This document shows, in pieces, positions 56,676 to 64,000 of a stretch of DNA of 64,000 nucleotides; position 1 is the stretch's first letter; each line of letters begins with the position of its first letter. This DNA is from Gaiellasilicea sp033857955 (GTDB lineage: Bacteria > Actinomycetota > Thermoleophilia > Gaiellales > Gaiellaceae). The position numbers and the translations under genes are program-made. Below the pieces are notes generated by a model. That model was not told the DNA's origin, did not search any database, and was given only the letters and a program-made list of their open reading frames with translations. Where the stretch lies: contig JAWVCW010000024.1 in assembly GCA_033857955.1 (NCBI GenBank), positions 62,001 to 126,000 on the forward strand. Direction: 5' to 3'.

Positions 56676-58307
56676 TTGGCATCTCGCCGGGAGCACCGCG
56701 GCCGCCAGAAGCGGCCGAGTCGCGGGCAGCGCCGTCAGCGGCGTGCCGCGCACATCCGGGTTCCCGAACCGGAGATCGTCCTTCCGTACCGGCGCACCGA
56801 GCCGGAGACCGTCGTCGCGCACGTCGGGCCGACCAACTCGGGCAAGACCCACTCGGCGCTCGAGTTCCTGGCCGACACGGGCCGTGGCGTCTTCGCTGCG
56901 CCGCTCCGGATGCTCGCCCAGGAGGCGCACCGCCGCCTGAGCGCCCAGCTCGGTGCCGAACACGTTGGCCTCGTCACGGGCGAGGAGCGCGTGAACGAGC
57001 GGGCTCCGATCATCTGCTGCACCGCCGAGATGGCGCCGCTCTCCGGTGAGGTACTCGTCCTCGACGAGGTGCAGTGGGCCGACGACAGCGAGCGCGGCTC
57101 CGCCTGGACGCGGCTGCTCCTCGCCGGCGAGTACCGCCACATCCTCCTCCTCGGAGCCGTCGAGGCGCTCCCGCTGATCGAGAACGCGTTCCCGCAGGCC
57201 GAGGTGCGCTTCTTCGAGCGCAAGGCGCCGCTCGACTGGACGGGCGCGGTCTCGTTTCAGAGCCTTCGGCCCGGCACCGTCGTCGTCGCGTTCAGCCGCC
57301 GCGCGGTGCTCGCGCTCGCAGGGGAGCTGAACCGCAGGCAGCCGGGAAAGGTCGCCGTCCTCTACGGGGCGATGCCGCTCGCATCCCGGCGGCTCGAGAT
57401 CGAGCGGTTCGTGAGCGGCGAGGCCTCCGTCTGCTGCGCGACCGACGTCCTCGGCCACGGTGTCAACCTCCCGTGCGAGACGCTGCTCTTCGCCGAGTCG
57501 CAGAAGTTCGACGGCGAGGAGCGGCGCGATCTGCACGCCTGGGAGATCGCGCAGATCGCGGGGCGCGCGGGCCGCTTCGGATTGGTGGAGCGTGGCCACG
57601 TCGGCGTCCTGACCGGGATCGTCTGGGCGAACGCCGACCCCGACCTGATCCAGTCCGCGCTCGTCCCGCACGTGGAGCTTCCCGGCGGTCACATGGGTTA
57701 CCGGGTCGTCGACACCGCGCGGTTGCGGCCGCGGCTCGAGGACCTTCCCGTCGACTCGCCTCAGCAACTCTCGGCGGTGCTTCGCGCCTGGCACTCGGCG
57801 GCGCTGCGGCAGTGGGCGACGGAGGGCTGGCTCTCGGTCGAGTCGATCGGCCCGTTGCTCGTCCGGCTCGACGCCGTGCAGCGACGGCTGCAAGAGCGCG
57901 GCCGCAAGCTCCCGCTCGAGCAGGTCTGGAAGCTCGTCAACGCCCCGGTCGACGAGGACAACGTCGAGCTGCTCGCGACGCTCGCTCTCGCGCTCGCCGG
58001 CGACCGTACCCAGCGGCCCGTGCTCCAGTGGCTGCTCGATGCGGGCCGCCTTCGCGATGCCTCGCTCGAGGACGCCGAGCAGACGGCGCGCACCGCGAGC
58101 ATCCTGCGCTGGTTCGCGCTCCAGTACCCCGACGTCGGCGGCGTCACGCTCGAGAAGGCGGCCGAGCTCGAGGAGGCGGCCGCGCGCCGCGTCAGCGAGA
58201 AGCTGGCAGCAGAGGTCAACTCTCCCTCCGTGGGCCGGTGCAAGTCGTGCGGCCAGAGCTGCGCGCCCTGGTTCGCCTTATGCGAGAGGTGCTACGGCCG
58301 CCGGTAG
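56676..58307 (+). CDS. Suv3-like RNA helicase
   Basis: A 543-residue helicase related to the mitochondrial RNA helicase SUV3. The Walker A reads 'VGPTNSGKTHSALEFL', which is the SUV3 form; motif II is 'VLVLDEVQWADD' (DEVQ); motifs V and VI are 'CCATDVLGHGVNLPC' and 'IAQIAGRAGRFG'. A C-terminal helical part resembles the SUV3 C domain, and the end carries a Cys4 cluster 'CKSCGQSCAPWFALCERC', a likely zinc knuckle. It starts at TTG 56676 with AGGGA upstream, right after ftsX. SUV3 unwinds RNA for decay by a partner RNase; a similar partner is not in the window. Confidence 0.85.
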   Translation: MASRREHRGRQKRPSRGQRRQRRAAHIRVPEPEIVLPYRRTEPETVVAHVGPTNSGKTHSALEFLADTGRGVFAAPLRMLAQEAHRRLSAQLGAEHVGLVTGEERVNERAPIICCTAEMAPLSGEVLVLDEVQWADDSERGSAWTRLLLAGEYRHILLLGAVEALPLIENAFPQAEVRFFERKAPLDWTGAVSFQSLRPGTVVVAFSRRAVLALAGELNRRQPGKVAVLYGAMPLASRRLEIERFVSGEASVCCATDVLGHGVNLPCETLLFAESQKFDGEERRDLHAWEIAQIAGRAGRFGLVERGHVGVLTGIVWANADPDLIQSALVPHVELPGGHMGYRVVDTARLRPRLEDLPVDSPQQLSAVLRAWHSAALRQWATEGWLSVESIGPLLVRLDAVQRRLQERGRKLPLEQVWKLVNAPVDEDNVELLATLALALAGDRTQRPVLQWLLDAGRLRDASLEDAEQTARTASILRWFALQYPDVGGVTLEKAAELEEAAARRVSEKLAAEVNSPSVGRCKSCGQSCAPWFALCERCYGRR

Positions 58308-58555
58308 CGCAACGTCACGGCCATCGTCGCAACGATCACGATCGCGGCGACGACGTTCGGCACGATCATGGCCCAGTTTCCGAGTGCGATGCCGTAGGCG
58401 AGCCACAGCAGGAAGCCGACGAAGAGCACGGTCATGTAGGCGACCGAGACTCCGTGCGAGGAGCGGTGATGGACGATCTTCCGGATCTGGAGCACGGGGG
58501 AGACCGCCATCGCGATTCCCCACGTCGCCGCGGAGAAGGCGAGAACGGTGACCAC
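58292..58555 (-). CDS. SemiSWEET sugar transporter
   Basis: An 87-residue protein with three transmembrane helices and the SemiSWEET/PQ-loop segment 'VSPVLQIRKIVHHRSSHGVS' followed by 'VAYMTVLFVGFLLWLAYGIA' and 'LGNWAMIVPNVVAAIVIVAT'. SemiSWEETs form dimers that exchange sugars. Its GTG start has TACCGT at -12 to -7, so the mRNA is leaderless. Its 3' end overlaps the convergent helicase gene by 16 bp. Confidence 0.9.
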   Translation of the reverse strand: MVTVLAFSAATWGIAMAVSPVLQIRKIVHHRSSHGVSVAYMTVLFVGFLLWLAYGIALGNWAMIVPNVVAAIVIVATMAVTLRYRRP

Positions 58556-58561
58556 GGCGGC

Positions 58562-58567
58562 ACGGTA
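58562..58567 (-). promoter_or_regulatory. -10 box of leaderless SemiSWEET gene
   Basis: On the minus strand TACCGT spans exactly -12 to -7 relative to the GTG at 58555. Confidence 0.45.
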
Positions 58568-58628
58568 CCTGGAGCTGCCAACCCCACGACGCGCTGAGCC
58601 GCCGAGCGGCCGTGAGGTTCGCAGCTCC

Positions 58629-58634
58629 TACAAT
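58629..58634 (+). promoter_or_regulatory. -10 box of leaderless smpB
   Basis: TACAAT, close to the TATAAT consensus, lies exactly at -12 to -7 of the smpB ATG at 58641. No ribosome site lies between the box and the ATG. Confidence 0.55.
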
Positions 58635-58640
58635 CGCCGG

Positions 58641-59105
58641 ATGGCCAAACCGACAGGCACCAAGCTGATCGCGGAGAATCGCCGCGCCCGTCACGACTAC
58701 GAGCTGCTCGACCGGTTCGAGGCGGGGATCGTCCTCACCGGGACCGAGGTGAAGTCGCTGCGCGACGGCCGCGTGACGCTCGCGCAGGCCTACGCGGACG
58801 TGCGCGGCAACGAGGTGTGGCTGATCGGCGCCGAGATCGCGGTCTACGACCAGGGCAACAGCCAGAACCACGAGCCCAAACGAGACCGAAAGCTGCTGCT
58901 CCATCGCGGCGAGATCGCGTCGCTCGTGGGCAAGGTGCGCGAGAAGGGCCAGACGATCGTGCCGACGCGCCTGTACTTCAAGGACGGGCGGGTGAAGATC
59001 GAGCTGGCGCTCGCACGCGGCAAGGAGAAGGGCGACAAGCGCCGTGACATCGCAGACCGCGAAGCGAAGCGGCAGATGGAGCGGGCCGTGAAGTCTCGCC
59101 GGTAG
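58641..59105 (+). CDS. smpB: SsrA-binding protein SmpB
   Basis: A 154-residue partner of tmRNA in trans-translation. It binds the tRNA-like end of tmRNA and brings it to stalled ribosomes. The core 'LIAENRRARHDYELLDRFEA', 'GIVLTGTEVKSLRDGRVTLA' and 'LVGKVREKGQTIVPTRLYFK' is canonical, and the basic C-terminal tail ('GDKRRDIADREAKRQMERAV') reads the empty mRNA channel. tmRNA itself lies at 63771, after the CO-dehydrogenase-like genes. Confidence 0.96.
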   Translation: MAKPTGTKLIAENRRARHDYELLDRFEAGIVLTGTEVKSLRDGRVTLAQAYADVRGNEVWLIGAEIAVYDQGNSQNHEPKRDRKLLLHRGEIASLVGKVREKGQTIVPTRLYFKDGRVKIELALARGKEKGDKRRDIADREAKRQMERAVKSRR

Positions 59106-59167
59106 TGGCGCTCGCCACGAGGGAGGAGTAGGCTCGCCGCGACTGCACCGCTGACGAGGAGGCAACT

Positions 59168-59629
59168 GTGAGACGCGTCTCTCTAGCTGTCAACGGCGTT
59201 CGCCACGAGCTCGACCTGGAGCCGCGTGAGCTCCTCGTCTATGTGCTGCGCGAGCGCCTCGGGCTGACCGGGACGAACGTCGGCTGCGACACGTCCTCGT
59301 GCGGAGCCTGCACCGTGCTCGTGGAGGGCGAGTCGGTGAAGTCCTGCACCGTGCTCGGCGTCCAGGCGGATGGGCGCGACGTGACCACGATCGAGGGGCT
59401 CGCCGACAACGGCACGCTCCATCCGATCCAGCAGGCGTTCCACGAGCAGCACGGCCTGCAGTGCGGGTACTGCACGCCCGGGATGGTCATGGCGGTCGTC
59501 AGCCTGCTCGCGGACAACCCGGACCCGACCGAGGCCGAGATCAGGAGCGGGCTCGAGGGCAACCTCTGCCGCTGCACCGGCTACCAGAACATCGTCGAGG
59601 CCGTGCAGAGCGCGGCCGCAGTGGCGTAG
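59168..59629 (+). CDS. Molybdenum hydroxylase [2Fe-2S] subunit (CoxS-like)
   Basis: A 153-residue iron-sulfur subunit. A plant-type [2Fe-2S] site is in 'GCDTSSCGACTVLVEGESVK' plus the following Cys, and the second site in 'LQCGYCTPGMVMAV' and 'GNLCRCTGYQNIVEA'. It carries electrons from the molybdenum site to FAD. GTG start with a GAGGAGG ribosome site and a TAGGCT box at 59130-59135. First gene of the S-L-M operon (10-bp gap, then 4-bp overlap). Confidence 0.95.
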   Translation: MRRVSLAVNGVRHELDLEPRELLVYVLRERLGLTGTNVGCDTSSCGACTVLVEGESVKSCTVLGVQADGRDVTTIEGLADNGTLHPIQQAFHEQHGLQCGYCTPGMVMAVVSLLADNPDPTEAEIRSGLEGNLCRCTGYQNIVEAVQSAAAVA

Positions 59630-59639
59630 GGAGGACGAG

Positions 59640-61997
59640 ATGGCCACCACCGAGACCCGCACTACCGCCCGCGTCGTCGGCACACCGGTCCCCCGCAAGG
59701 AGGACCGCAAGCTCGTCACCGGGCACGGCCAGTTCATGGACAACATCAACCTTCCCGGCCAGCTCTGGCTGTCGGTCGTGCGCAGCCCGTATGCGCACGC
59801 CACGATCAAGCGGGTCGGGCTGGAAGGGGCGCGCGAGCTGGAGGGCGTCGTCGCAGCCTTCAGCGGCGCCGAGCTCGCGGCCGACTGGGCCGGCTCGCTG
59901 CCGTGCGCCTGGCCCGTCACCGAAGAGATCCGGATGCCGTCGCACTTCCCGCTCGCCTTCGACAAGGCGCGCCACGTCGGCGACGGCGTGGCGGTGGTCG
60001 TCGCCGAGTCGAGAGAGATCGCGAAGGACGCGGCGGAGCTCGTCGAGGTCGAGTACGAGCCGCTTGCAGCTGTCACCGATGTCGGCCGGGCGCTCGAGCC
60101 CGACGCCCCGATCGTCCACGACGACTTCGAGACGAACGAGTGCTACGTGTGGAAGCTCGATGCGGGCGAGATCGAGCAGGCCTTTGCCGACGCCGAGGTC
60201 ACGGTCAAGCGCAGCTACCGCCAGCAGCGGCTGGTTCCGGCGGCGATGGAGCCGCGCGGTGCGCTCGCGCAGGAGCTCCCCGGCACGGGCGAGCTGACGC
60301 TCTGGTCGTCCACGCAGATCCCGCACATCCTGCGGCTCACGCTCGCGGGCGTCGTGGGTGTTCCGGAGGCGCGCTTGCGGGTGATTGCGCCCGATGTCGG
60401 CGGTGCCTTCGGCTCCAAGCTCGACGTCTACGCGGAGGAGGCGCTCTGCCTCGCGCTCGCGCGGCGTCTGAAGCGGCCGGTCAAGTGGATCGAGGAGCGC
60501 TCGGAGGCGTTCAACGCGACGATCCACGGCCGCGACGTCCTCCAGGAGATCGAGCTGGCCGCGACGGCGGAGGGAAAGATCACCGCCGTCCGTGTGCGGC
60601 TCGTCTCGGCGATGGGCGCGTATCTGCAGCTCGTGACGCCCGGCATCCCGCTGCTCGGTGCCTGGGTCTACGCAGGCTGCTACGACATCCCCGCCTACAG
60701 CTTCGAGTGCACCGGCGTGTTCACGCACACGACGCCGACCGACGCCTACCGCGGCGCGGGCCGGCCCGAGGCGACGTATGCGATCGAGCGCGTGGTCGAC
60801 GCGCTCGCGACCGAGCTCGGGATGGATCCGGTCGAGCTGCGGCGGCGCAACTTCATCACCGAGTTCCCCGCGACGATCGCGTCCGGGCTCACGATCGACT
60901 CGGGCGACTTCAATGCCTCTCTCGATCGCGCGCTCGAGCACCTCGACCTCGATGCACTGCGTGCCGAGCAGGCCGAGCGGCGCGCGCGCGGCGACACGAA
61001 GGAGCTGGGAATCGGCCTCTCGACCTACGTCGAGATGTGCGGGCTCGCCCCCTCGGGAATCCTCGGCGCGATCCGCTACGTCGCCGGAGGGTGGGACGCG
61101 GCCACGGTCCGTTGCCTGCCGAGCGGCACCGTGCAGGTGCTCACCGGCACGTCGCCGCACGGGCAGGGGCACGAGACGTCGTGGTCGCAGATCGCCGCGG
61201 ACGAGCTCGGCTACGAGGTGGACGAGATCGAGGTGCTGCACGGCGACACGACCGTCAGCCCCCTCGGGATGGACACCTACGGCAGCCGCAGCCTCGCCGT
61301 CGGTGGGATCGCGCTCCACCAGGCGGCGCAGAAGATCGTCGCCAAGGCGCGCACGCTTGCGGCCCATCAGCTGCAGGTGCCCGAGGACGAGCTCGACTAC
61401 GAAGCCGGGACGTTCACGGCAGGCGACAGCTCGGTGACGATGAAGGAGCTCGCGTTCGCGGCGTGGTCCGCGCACGACATCCCGCCGGGCTTCGAGCCCG
61501 GCCTCGAGGCGACTGCCGTCTACGACCCGCCGAACTTCAGCTGGCCGGGCGGAGCGCACGCGGCCGTCGTCGAGATCGACACCGAGACCGGGGACGTGCA
61601 GCTGATCCGCTACGTGGCGGTCGACGACGTCGGCAAGGTCGTCAACCCGATGATCGTCGACGGCCAGATCCACGGCGGCATCGCGCAGGGGGTCGCCCAG
61701 GCCCTCTTCGAAGAGGCGGTCTACGACGAGGACGGCACGCTGCTGACGTCCTCGTTCACGAACTACCTCGTCCCCTCGGCGGCCGAGCTGCCCTCGTTCG
61801 AACTCGACCGCACCGAGACGCCGAGCCCGACGAACCCGCTCGGCGTCAAGGGAGTGGGCGAGACGGGGGCGATCGCCTCGCCGGCGGCGGTGATGAACGC
61901 CGTCGCCGACGCGCTCGCCCCGTACGGCGTCACCGACATCGACATGCCGGCCACTCCCGAGCGGGTGTGGCGGGCGCTGGAGGAGGCACGGCGATGA
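59640..61997 (+). CDS. Molybdenum hydroxylase large subunit (form II CoxL-like)
   Basis: A 785-residue molybdopterin-cytosine-dinucleotide subunit of the xanthine oxidase family. Typical motifs are 'GTPVPRKEDRKLVTGHGQF', 'GDGVAVVVAESREIAKDAAE', 'APDVGGAFGSKLDVYAEE' and the C-terminal 'NPLGVKGVGETGAIASPAAV' with the catalytic Glu. The active-site loop reads 'AYRGAGRPE', the form II signature; true aerobic CO dehydrogenase (form I) has AYRCSFR. CO oxidation is therefore not indicated, and the substrate is likely an aromatic heterocycle or aldehyde. ATG 59640 has a GGGAGGACGAG ribosome site. Confidence 0.92.
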   Translation: MATTETRTTARVVGTPVPRKEDRKLVTGHGQFMDNINLPGQLWLSVVRSPYAHATIKRVGLEGARELEGVVAAFSGAELAADWAGSLPCAWPVTEEIRMPSHFPLAFDKARHVGDGVAVVVAESREIAKDAAELVEVEYEPLAAVTDVGRALEPDAPIVHDDFETNECYVWKLDAGEIEQAFADAEVTVKRSYRQQRLVPAAMEPRGALAQELPGTGELTLWSSTQIPHILRLTLAGVVGVPEARLRVIAPDVGGAFGSKLDVYAEEALCLALARRLKRPVKWIEERSEAFNATIHGRDVLQEIELAATAEGKITAVRVRLVSAMGAYLQLVTPGIPLLGAWVYAGCYDIPAYSFECTGVFTHTTPTDAYRGAGRPEATYAIERVVDALATELGMDPVELRRRNFITEFPATIASGLTIDSGDFNASLDRALEHLDLDALRAEQAERRARGDTKELGIGLSTYVEMCGLAPSGILGAIRYVAGGWDAATVRCLPSGTVQVLTGTSPHGQGHETSWSQIAADELGYEVDEIEVLHGDTTVSPLGMDTYGSRSLAVGGIALHQAAQKIVAKARTLAAHQLQVPEDELDYEAGTFTAGDSSVTMKELAFAAWSAHDIPPGFEPGLEATAVYDPPNFSWPGGAHAAVVEIDTETGDVQLIRYVAVDDVGKVVNPMIVDGQIHGGIAQGVAQALFEEAVYDEDGTLLTSSFTNYLVPSAAELPSFELDRTETPSPTNPLGVKGVGETGAIASPAAVMNAVADALAPYGVTDIDMPATPERVWRALEEARR

Positions 61998-62830
61998 TTC
62001 CCGCGGCGTTCGACTACGAGGTCGCCGAGTCCCCTGAGCACGCGGTCGAGCTGCTCGGCTCGCGCGAGGACGCAAAGCTCCTCGCCGGCGGCCACTCCCT
62101 GATCCCGCTCCTGAAGCTCCGCTTCGCGCGGCCCTCGCTGCTCGTCGACATCGGCCGGATCGACCGCCTGTCGTACGTCCGCGACGTCGGCGAATGGCTC
62201 GCGATCGGAGCGCTGACGCGCCACAAGGCGGTTCGCGACGATCCGCTCGTCCAGGAGCACTGCCCGATCGTGTCGCACACGGCCGGCCTGATCGGCGACC
62301 CGCAGGTGCGGCACCGCGGCACGATCGGGGGCTCGCTCGCGCACTGCGACCCCGCTTCGGATCTGCCGGCGGTGATTCTGGCGCTCGGCTCGGAGCTCGT
62401 GATCACCGGCCGGGACGGCGAGCGGACAGTACCCGCGTCGGAGTTCTTCCACGGAGTCTTCGACTCGGCCGTCGGGCCGCAGGAGCTGCTGACGGAGATC
62501 CGTGTGCCCAAGGTCGGCAACTGGACGGGCTGGTCGTACCTCAAGTACACCCGGCGGGCGCAGGACTGGGCGACGGTCGGCGTCGCCGCGCTCGTGCGCC
62601 GCGACAATGGCTCAGTTGACGAAGCGCGGATCGCGCTGACGAACATGGGCGCGACACCGGTGCGAGCGGCCGCGGTCGAGCAGGCCCTCGTCGCCGGCGA
62701 GGCCAATCCGGCGGCCTACATGGCGGACGGGACCGATCCCCCGACCGACACGTCGGCGAGCGCCGAGTTCCGCTCGCATCTCGCCCGCGTGATCGGCGGG
62801 CGCGCGATCGAGGAGGCGATGGCTAGGTAG
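61994..62830 (+). CDS. Molybdenum hydroxylase FAD subunit (CoxM-like)
   Basis: A 278-residue FAD-binding subunit. 'LLAGGHSLIPLLKLRFARPS' and 'RGTIGGSLAHCDPASDLPAV' are the two flavin-binding motifs, followed by a C-terminal CO_deh_flav_C-like domain ('YLKYTRRAQDWATVGVAALV'). The ATG overlaps the large-subunit stop (ATGA). It passes electrons to the final acceptor. Its 3' end overlaps the convergent GNAT gene by 8 bp. No maturation (coxDEFG) or xdhC genes follow. Confidence 0.94.
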   Translation: MIPAAFDYEVAESPEHAVELLGSREDAKLLAGGHSLIPLLKLRFARPSLLVDIGRIDRLSYVRDVGEWLAIGALTRHKAVRDDPLVQEHCPIVSHTAGLIGDPQVRHRGTIGGSLAHCDPASDLPAVILALGSELVITGRDGERTVPASEFFHGVFDSAVGPQELLTEIRVPKVGNWTGWSYLKYTRRAQDWATVGVAALVRRDNGSVDEARIALTNMGATPVRAAAVEQALVAGEANPAAYMADGTDPPTDTSASAEFRSHLARVIGGRAIEEAMAR

Positions 62831-63740
62831 CTTCGAGCGCCCCACGGACGATCACGACTCCCGGCTCGAGCACGTAGCCGTGGCGCTCGTTGAGCCGGCG
62901 GATCGGCTCGTTGCGGACCTCATTGGAGGTCTGCAACGACGTGAAGCCGTTTGCCTTCGCCCAGGCGATCTGCGTTCGCTTGAGCGCTGCGGCGATCCCG
63001 CGGCCGCGGTGGGCCCGCTTGACTCCCGTGAGGTCGTGAAAGGCACGCTCGGGGCTCTCTGGCGAGAGTGAGAGCTTGGCGTAGCCGACGACCTCGCCGT
63101 TCTCGAGCGCGGCGAAGACGGCGCGAGGGTCGTCGCTGTCGCCCTGCATGTCGCGCGCCAGCCATTCCTCGAGCGTGCCGATGTCGTCCTCCTCGCCGCC
63201 GGGGATGTCCGGTGCCGCCTCACGGGCAACCTCCCACAAGCCCTGAGCGAGCTCGGGCCGGTCTGACCAGGTCACGATCTCGATCCCGTCCGGCGGAGCC
63301 GGATCTGGGATCTCGGCCGAGGTGAGGTCGAGGACGAGGCGAGAGTTCCGGCCGACCTCGTGGTAGCCGTGATTTGCCGCCCAGGCGAGGCTGCCCTCGT
63401 CGTCCTCGGACACGGGTCCCTCGAGCTCCGTGCAGCCGTGGTCCGCCGCCCAGCCCTCGAGCGCGTCGAGGACGGCGATGCCGATGCCCGCGCCACGCTC
63501 GTCCGGCGGGACGAAGGCGGCGCCGATCGCGCGGTGCGCCGGCGTGTGCCAGCCGACGAGCGCGAAGCCTGCGCCGACCGTCTCGTCGTCGCGCTCCGCG
63601 AGCAGCCAGGCCATGTCGGTCGCCTGGTTGCGCCAGTCGACGAAGCCGGAGACGGTCGCGTACTCCCGCGGCTGCGCCTCCAGGGCCACCGCGACCAGTT
63701 CCTCCAGCTCGTCCGCGTCGATCTCGCGAATCCGCACCAT
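62823..63740 (-). CDS. Double-GNAT acetyltransferase
   Basis: A 305-residue protein with two GNAT domains in tandem. The N-terminal unit (about 1-150) has 'AFVPPDERGAGIGIAVLDAL', the C-terminal unit (about 160-305) 'GVKRAHRGRGIAAALKRTQI' and 'NEPIRRLNERHGY'. Both retain the R/Q-x-x-G-x-G/A acetyl-CoA signature. Such doublets resemble mycothiol synthase in layout, though I see no specific match. The ATG has TAGTGT at -12 to -7, so the transcript is leaderless, diverging from ssrA over 30 bp. Substrate unknown. Confidence 0.85.
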   Translation of the reverse strand: MVRIREIDADELEELVAVALEAQPREYATVSGFVDWRNQATDMAWLLAERDDETVGAGFALVGWHTPAHRAIGAAFVPPDERGAGIGIAVLDALEGWAADHGCTELEGPVSEDDEGSLAWAANHGYHEVGRNSRLVLDLTSAEIPDPAPPDGIEIVTWSDRPELAQGLWEVAREAAPDIPGGEEDDIGTLEEWLARDMQGDSDDPRAVFAALENGEVVGYAKLSLSPESPERAFHDLTGVKRAHRGRGIAAALKRTQIAWAKANGFTSLQTSNEVRNEPIRRLNERHGYVLEPGVVIVRGALEAT

Positions 63741-63745
63741 GCGGC

Positions 63746-63752
63746 TACACTA
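63746..63752. promoter_or_regulatory. Shared bidirectional -10 region, GNAT/ssrA
   Basis: On the plus strand TACACT (63746-63751) could start an ssrA precursor near 63758. On the minus strand TAGTGT (63752-63747) lies exactly at -12 to -7 of the GNAT ATG. Both hexamers share five base pairs. Confidence 0.45.
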
Positions 63753-63770
63753 TGGAGTGAACACACATAC

Positions 63771-64000
63771 GGGGGCGACCTGGTTTCGACGTGGTCGATA
63801 CGCCGGTAGAGCTGCAAGCCGAGGTCCCCGGTCGGCCTCGTAAATCCACCGGGAAACGAACAAATGCGAAGAATGATCTCGCACTCGCTGCCTAGGTAAC
63901 ACTAGAGCTAGCGACGCCGCTCCTGGCTCGGCCCGAGGCCAGGGGAGCGGCGCCAACATCGGGCTCGGCGCCAAGGGAGAGCCAATTGCCCGCGACGCGA
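63771..64000 (+). ncRNA. ssrA: Transfer-messenger RNA (3' partial)
   Basis: The 5' end GGGGGCGACCTGGTTTCGACG is the hallmark tRNA-like start of one-piece tmRNA. A reading frame at 63851-63895 encodes GKRTNAKNDLALAA and ends TAG; the C-terminal LAA matches the degradation tag read by ClpXP. The resume codon is probably GGG at 63851. A G+C hairpin (GCCGCTCC...GGAGCGGC, 63919-63951 region) fits a pseudoknot stem. The 3' tRNA-like half lies beyond the window. tmRNA rescues ribosomes on broken mRNAs with SmpB, whose gene lies 5 kb upstream. Confidence 0.94.

Noticed and set aside
60721..60790. Aerobic CO dehydrogenase (form I) assignment
   Set aside because: The active-site loop reads AYRGAGR instead of AYRCSFR, so only a CoxL-like form II hydroxylase can be claimed.

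Overview
The window is high-GC chromosomal DNA with dense, mostly GC-ending codons and very short gaps between genes. Gene content and order point to an actinobacterium, probably of the class Thermoleophilia (Gaiellales or Solirubrobacterales). The pointers are thrS-infC-rpmI-rplT-trmH, pheST, a prfB-ftsE-ftsX-smpB-ssrA block, a LytR-CpsA-Psr protein with a LytR_C domain, DUF2207/LemA, DUF3618 and holin-type small membrane proteins, and form-II-type CoxSML genes. That placement is inference from content and style; no 16S gene is present. I see no transposase, integrase, prophage or CRISPR array, so this looks like core chromosome with lineage-specific surface genes.

Layout. 1-3.6 kb: two tandem Eis-like acetyltransferases (the first cut by the window edge), two secreted M23 peptidases and tRNA-Val(GAC). 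3.7-6.1 kb: a propeller-like secreted protein and an MFS transporter. 6.1-11 kb: a small alpha/beta hydrolase, then a minus-strand island of secreted or surface proteins (CAP domain, LPFTG-anchored repeat protein, two proline-rich membrane-anchored proteins, a tiny His/Asp-rich protein) separated by strongly structured intergenic DNA. 11-14 kb: cupredoxin-like protein, DUF1501, DUF1800. 14-26 kb: small proteins, a CBS protein and the translation genes thrS, infC, rpmI, rplT, trmH-like, pheS and pheT, with LemA/DUF2207 and two paralogous methyltransferases. 26-30 kb: a cupredoxin-like protein and a run of small envelope-type membrane proteins with a BrkB protein. 30-35.3 kb: a 2-oxo acid dehydrogenase complex (E1 alpha, E1 beta, E2, E3) with a VOC and a GNAT gene inserted. 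35.3-38 kb: a secreted protein, a candidate small RNA with a strong terminator, a 58-bp repeat pair and hisC. 37.8-46 kb: cell-wall and sugar-nucleotide genes (LCP, UDP-glucose dehydrogenase, two nucleotidyltransferases, cupin) around a MerR regulator, ahcY and mtnA. 46-51.6 kb: comF, long-form hpf, a conserved hypothetical, a secreted protein and secA. 51.8-59 kb: a subtilase, prfB with a programmed frameshift, ftsEX, a Suv3-like helicase, a SemiSWEET and smpB. 59-64 kb: a molybdenum hydroxylase (CoxS, L, M order), a double GNAT and the 5' part of ssrA (tmRNA).

How the genes work together. Several blocks form functional units: ribosome assembly and aminoacylation (thrS to rplT, pheST), ribosome rescue and termination (prfB, smpB, ssrA, hpf), cell division (ftsEX), methyl-cycle salvage (ahcY, mtnA), central carbon oxidation (E1-E2-E3) and envelope polysaccharide (LCP, Ugd, nucleotidyltransferases).

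A recurrent sequence signal is a TAnnnT hexamer placed exactly at -12 to -7 relative to the start codon of eight genes (pheS, ugd, secA, its divergent neighbour, prfB, the SemiSWEET gene, smpB, the double GNAT). This indicates widespread leaderless transcription. Other notable points are the intact CTT-TGA-C frameshift site in prfB, a terminator hairpin in the leader of infC, genes that appear to lack ATG/GTG/TTG starts, and a 96-bp near-perfect palindrome between two surface-protein genes.
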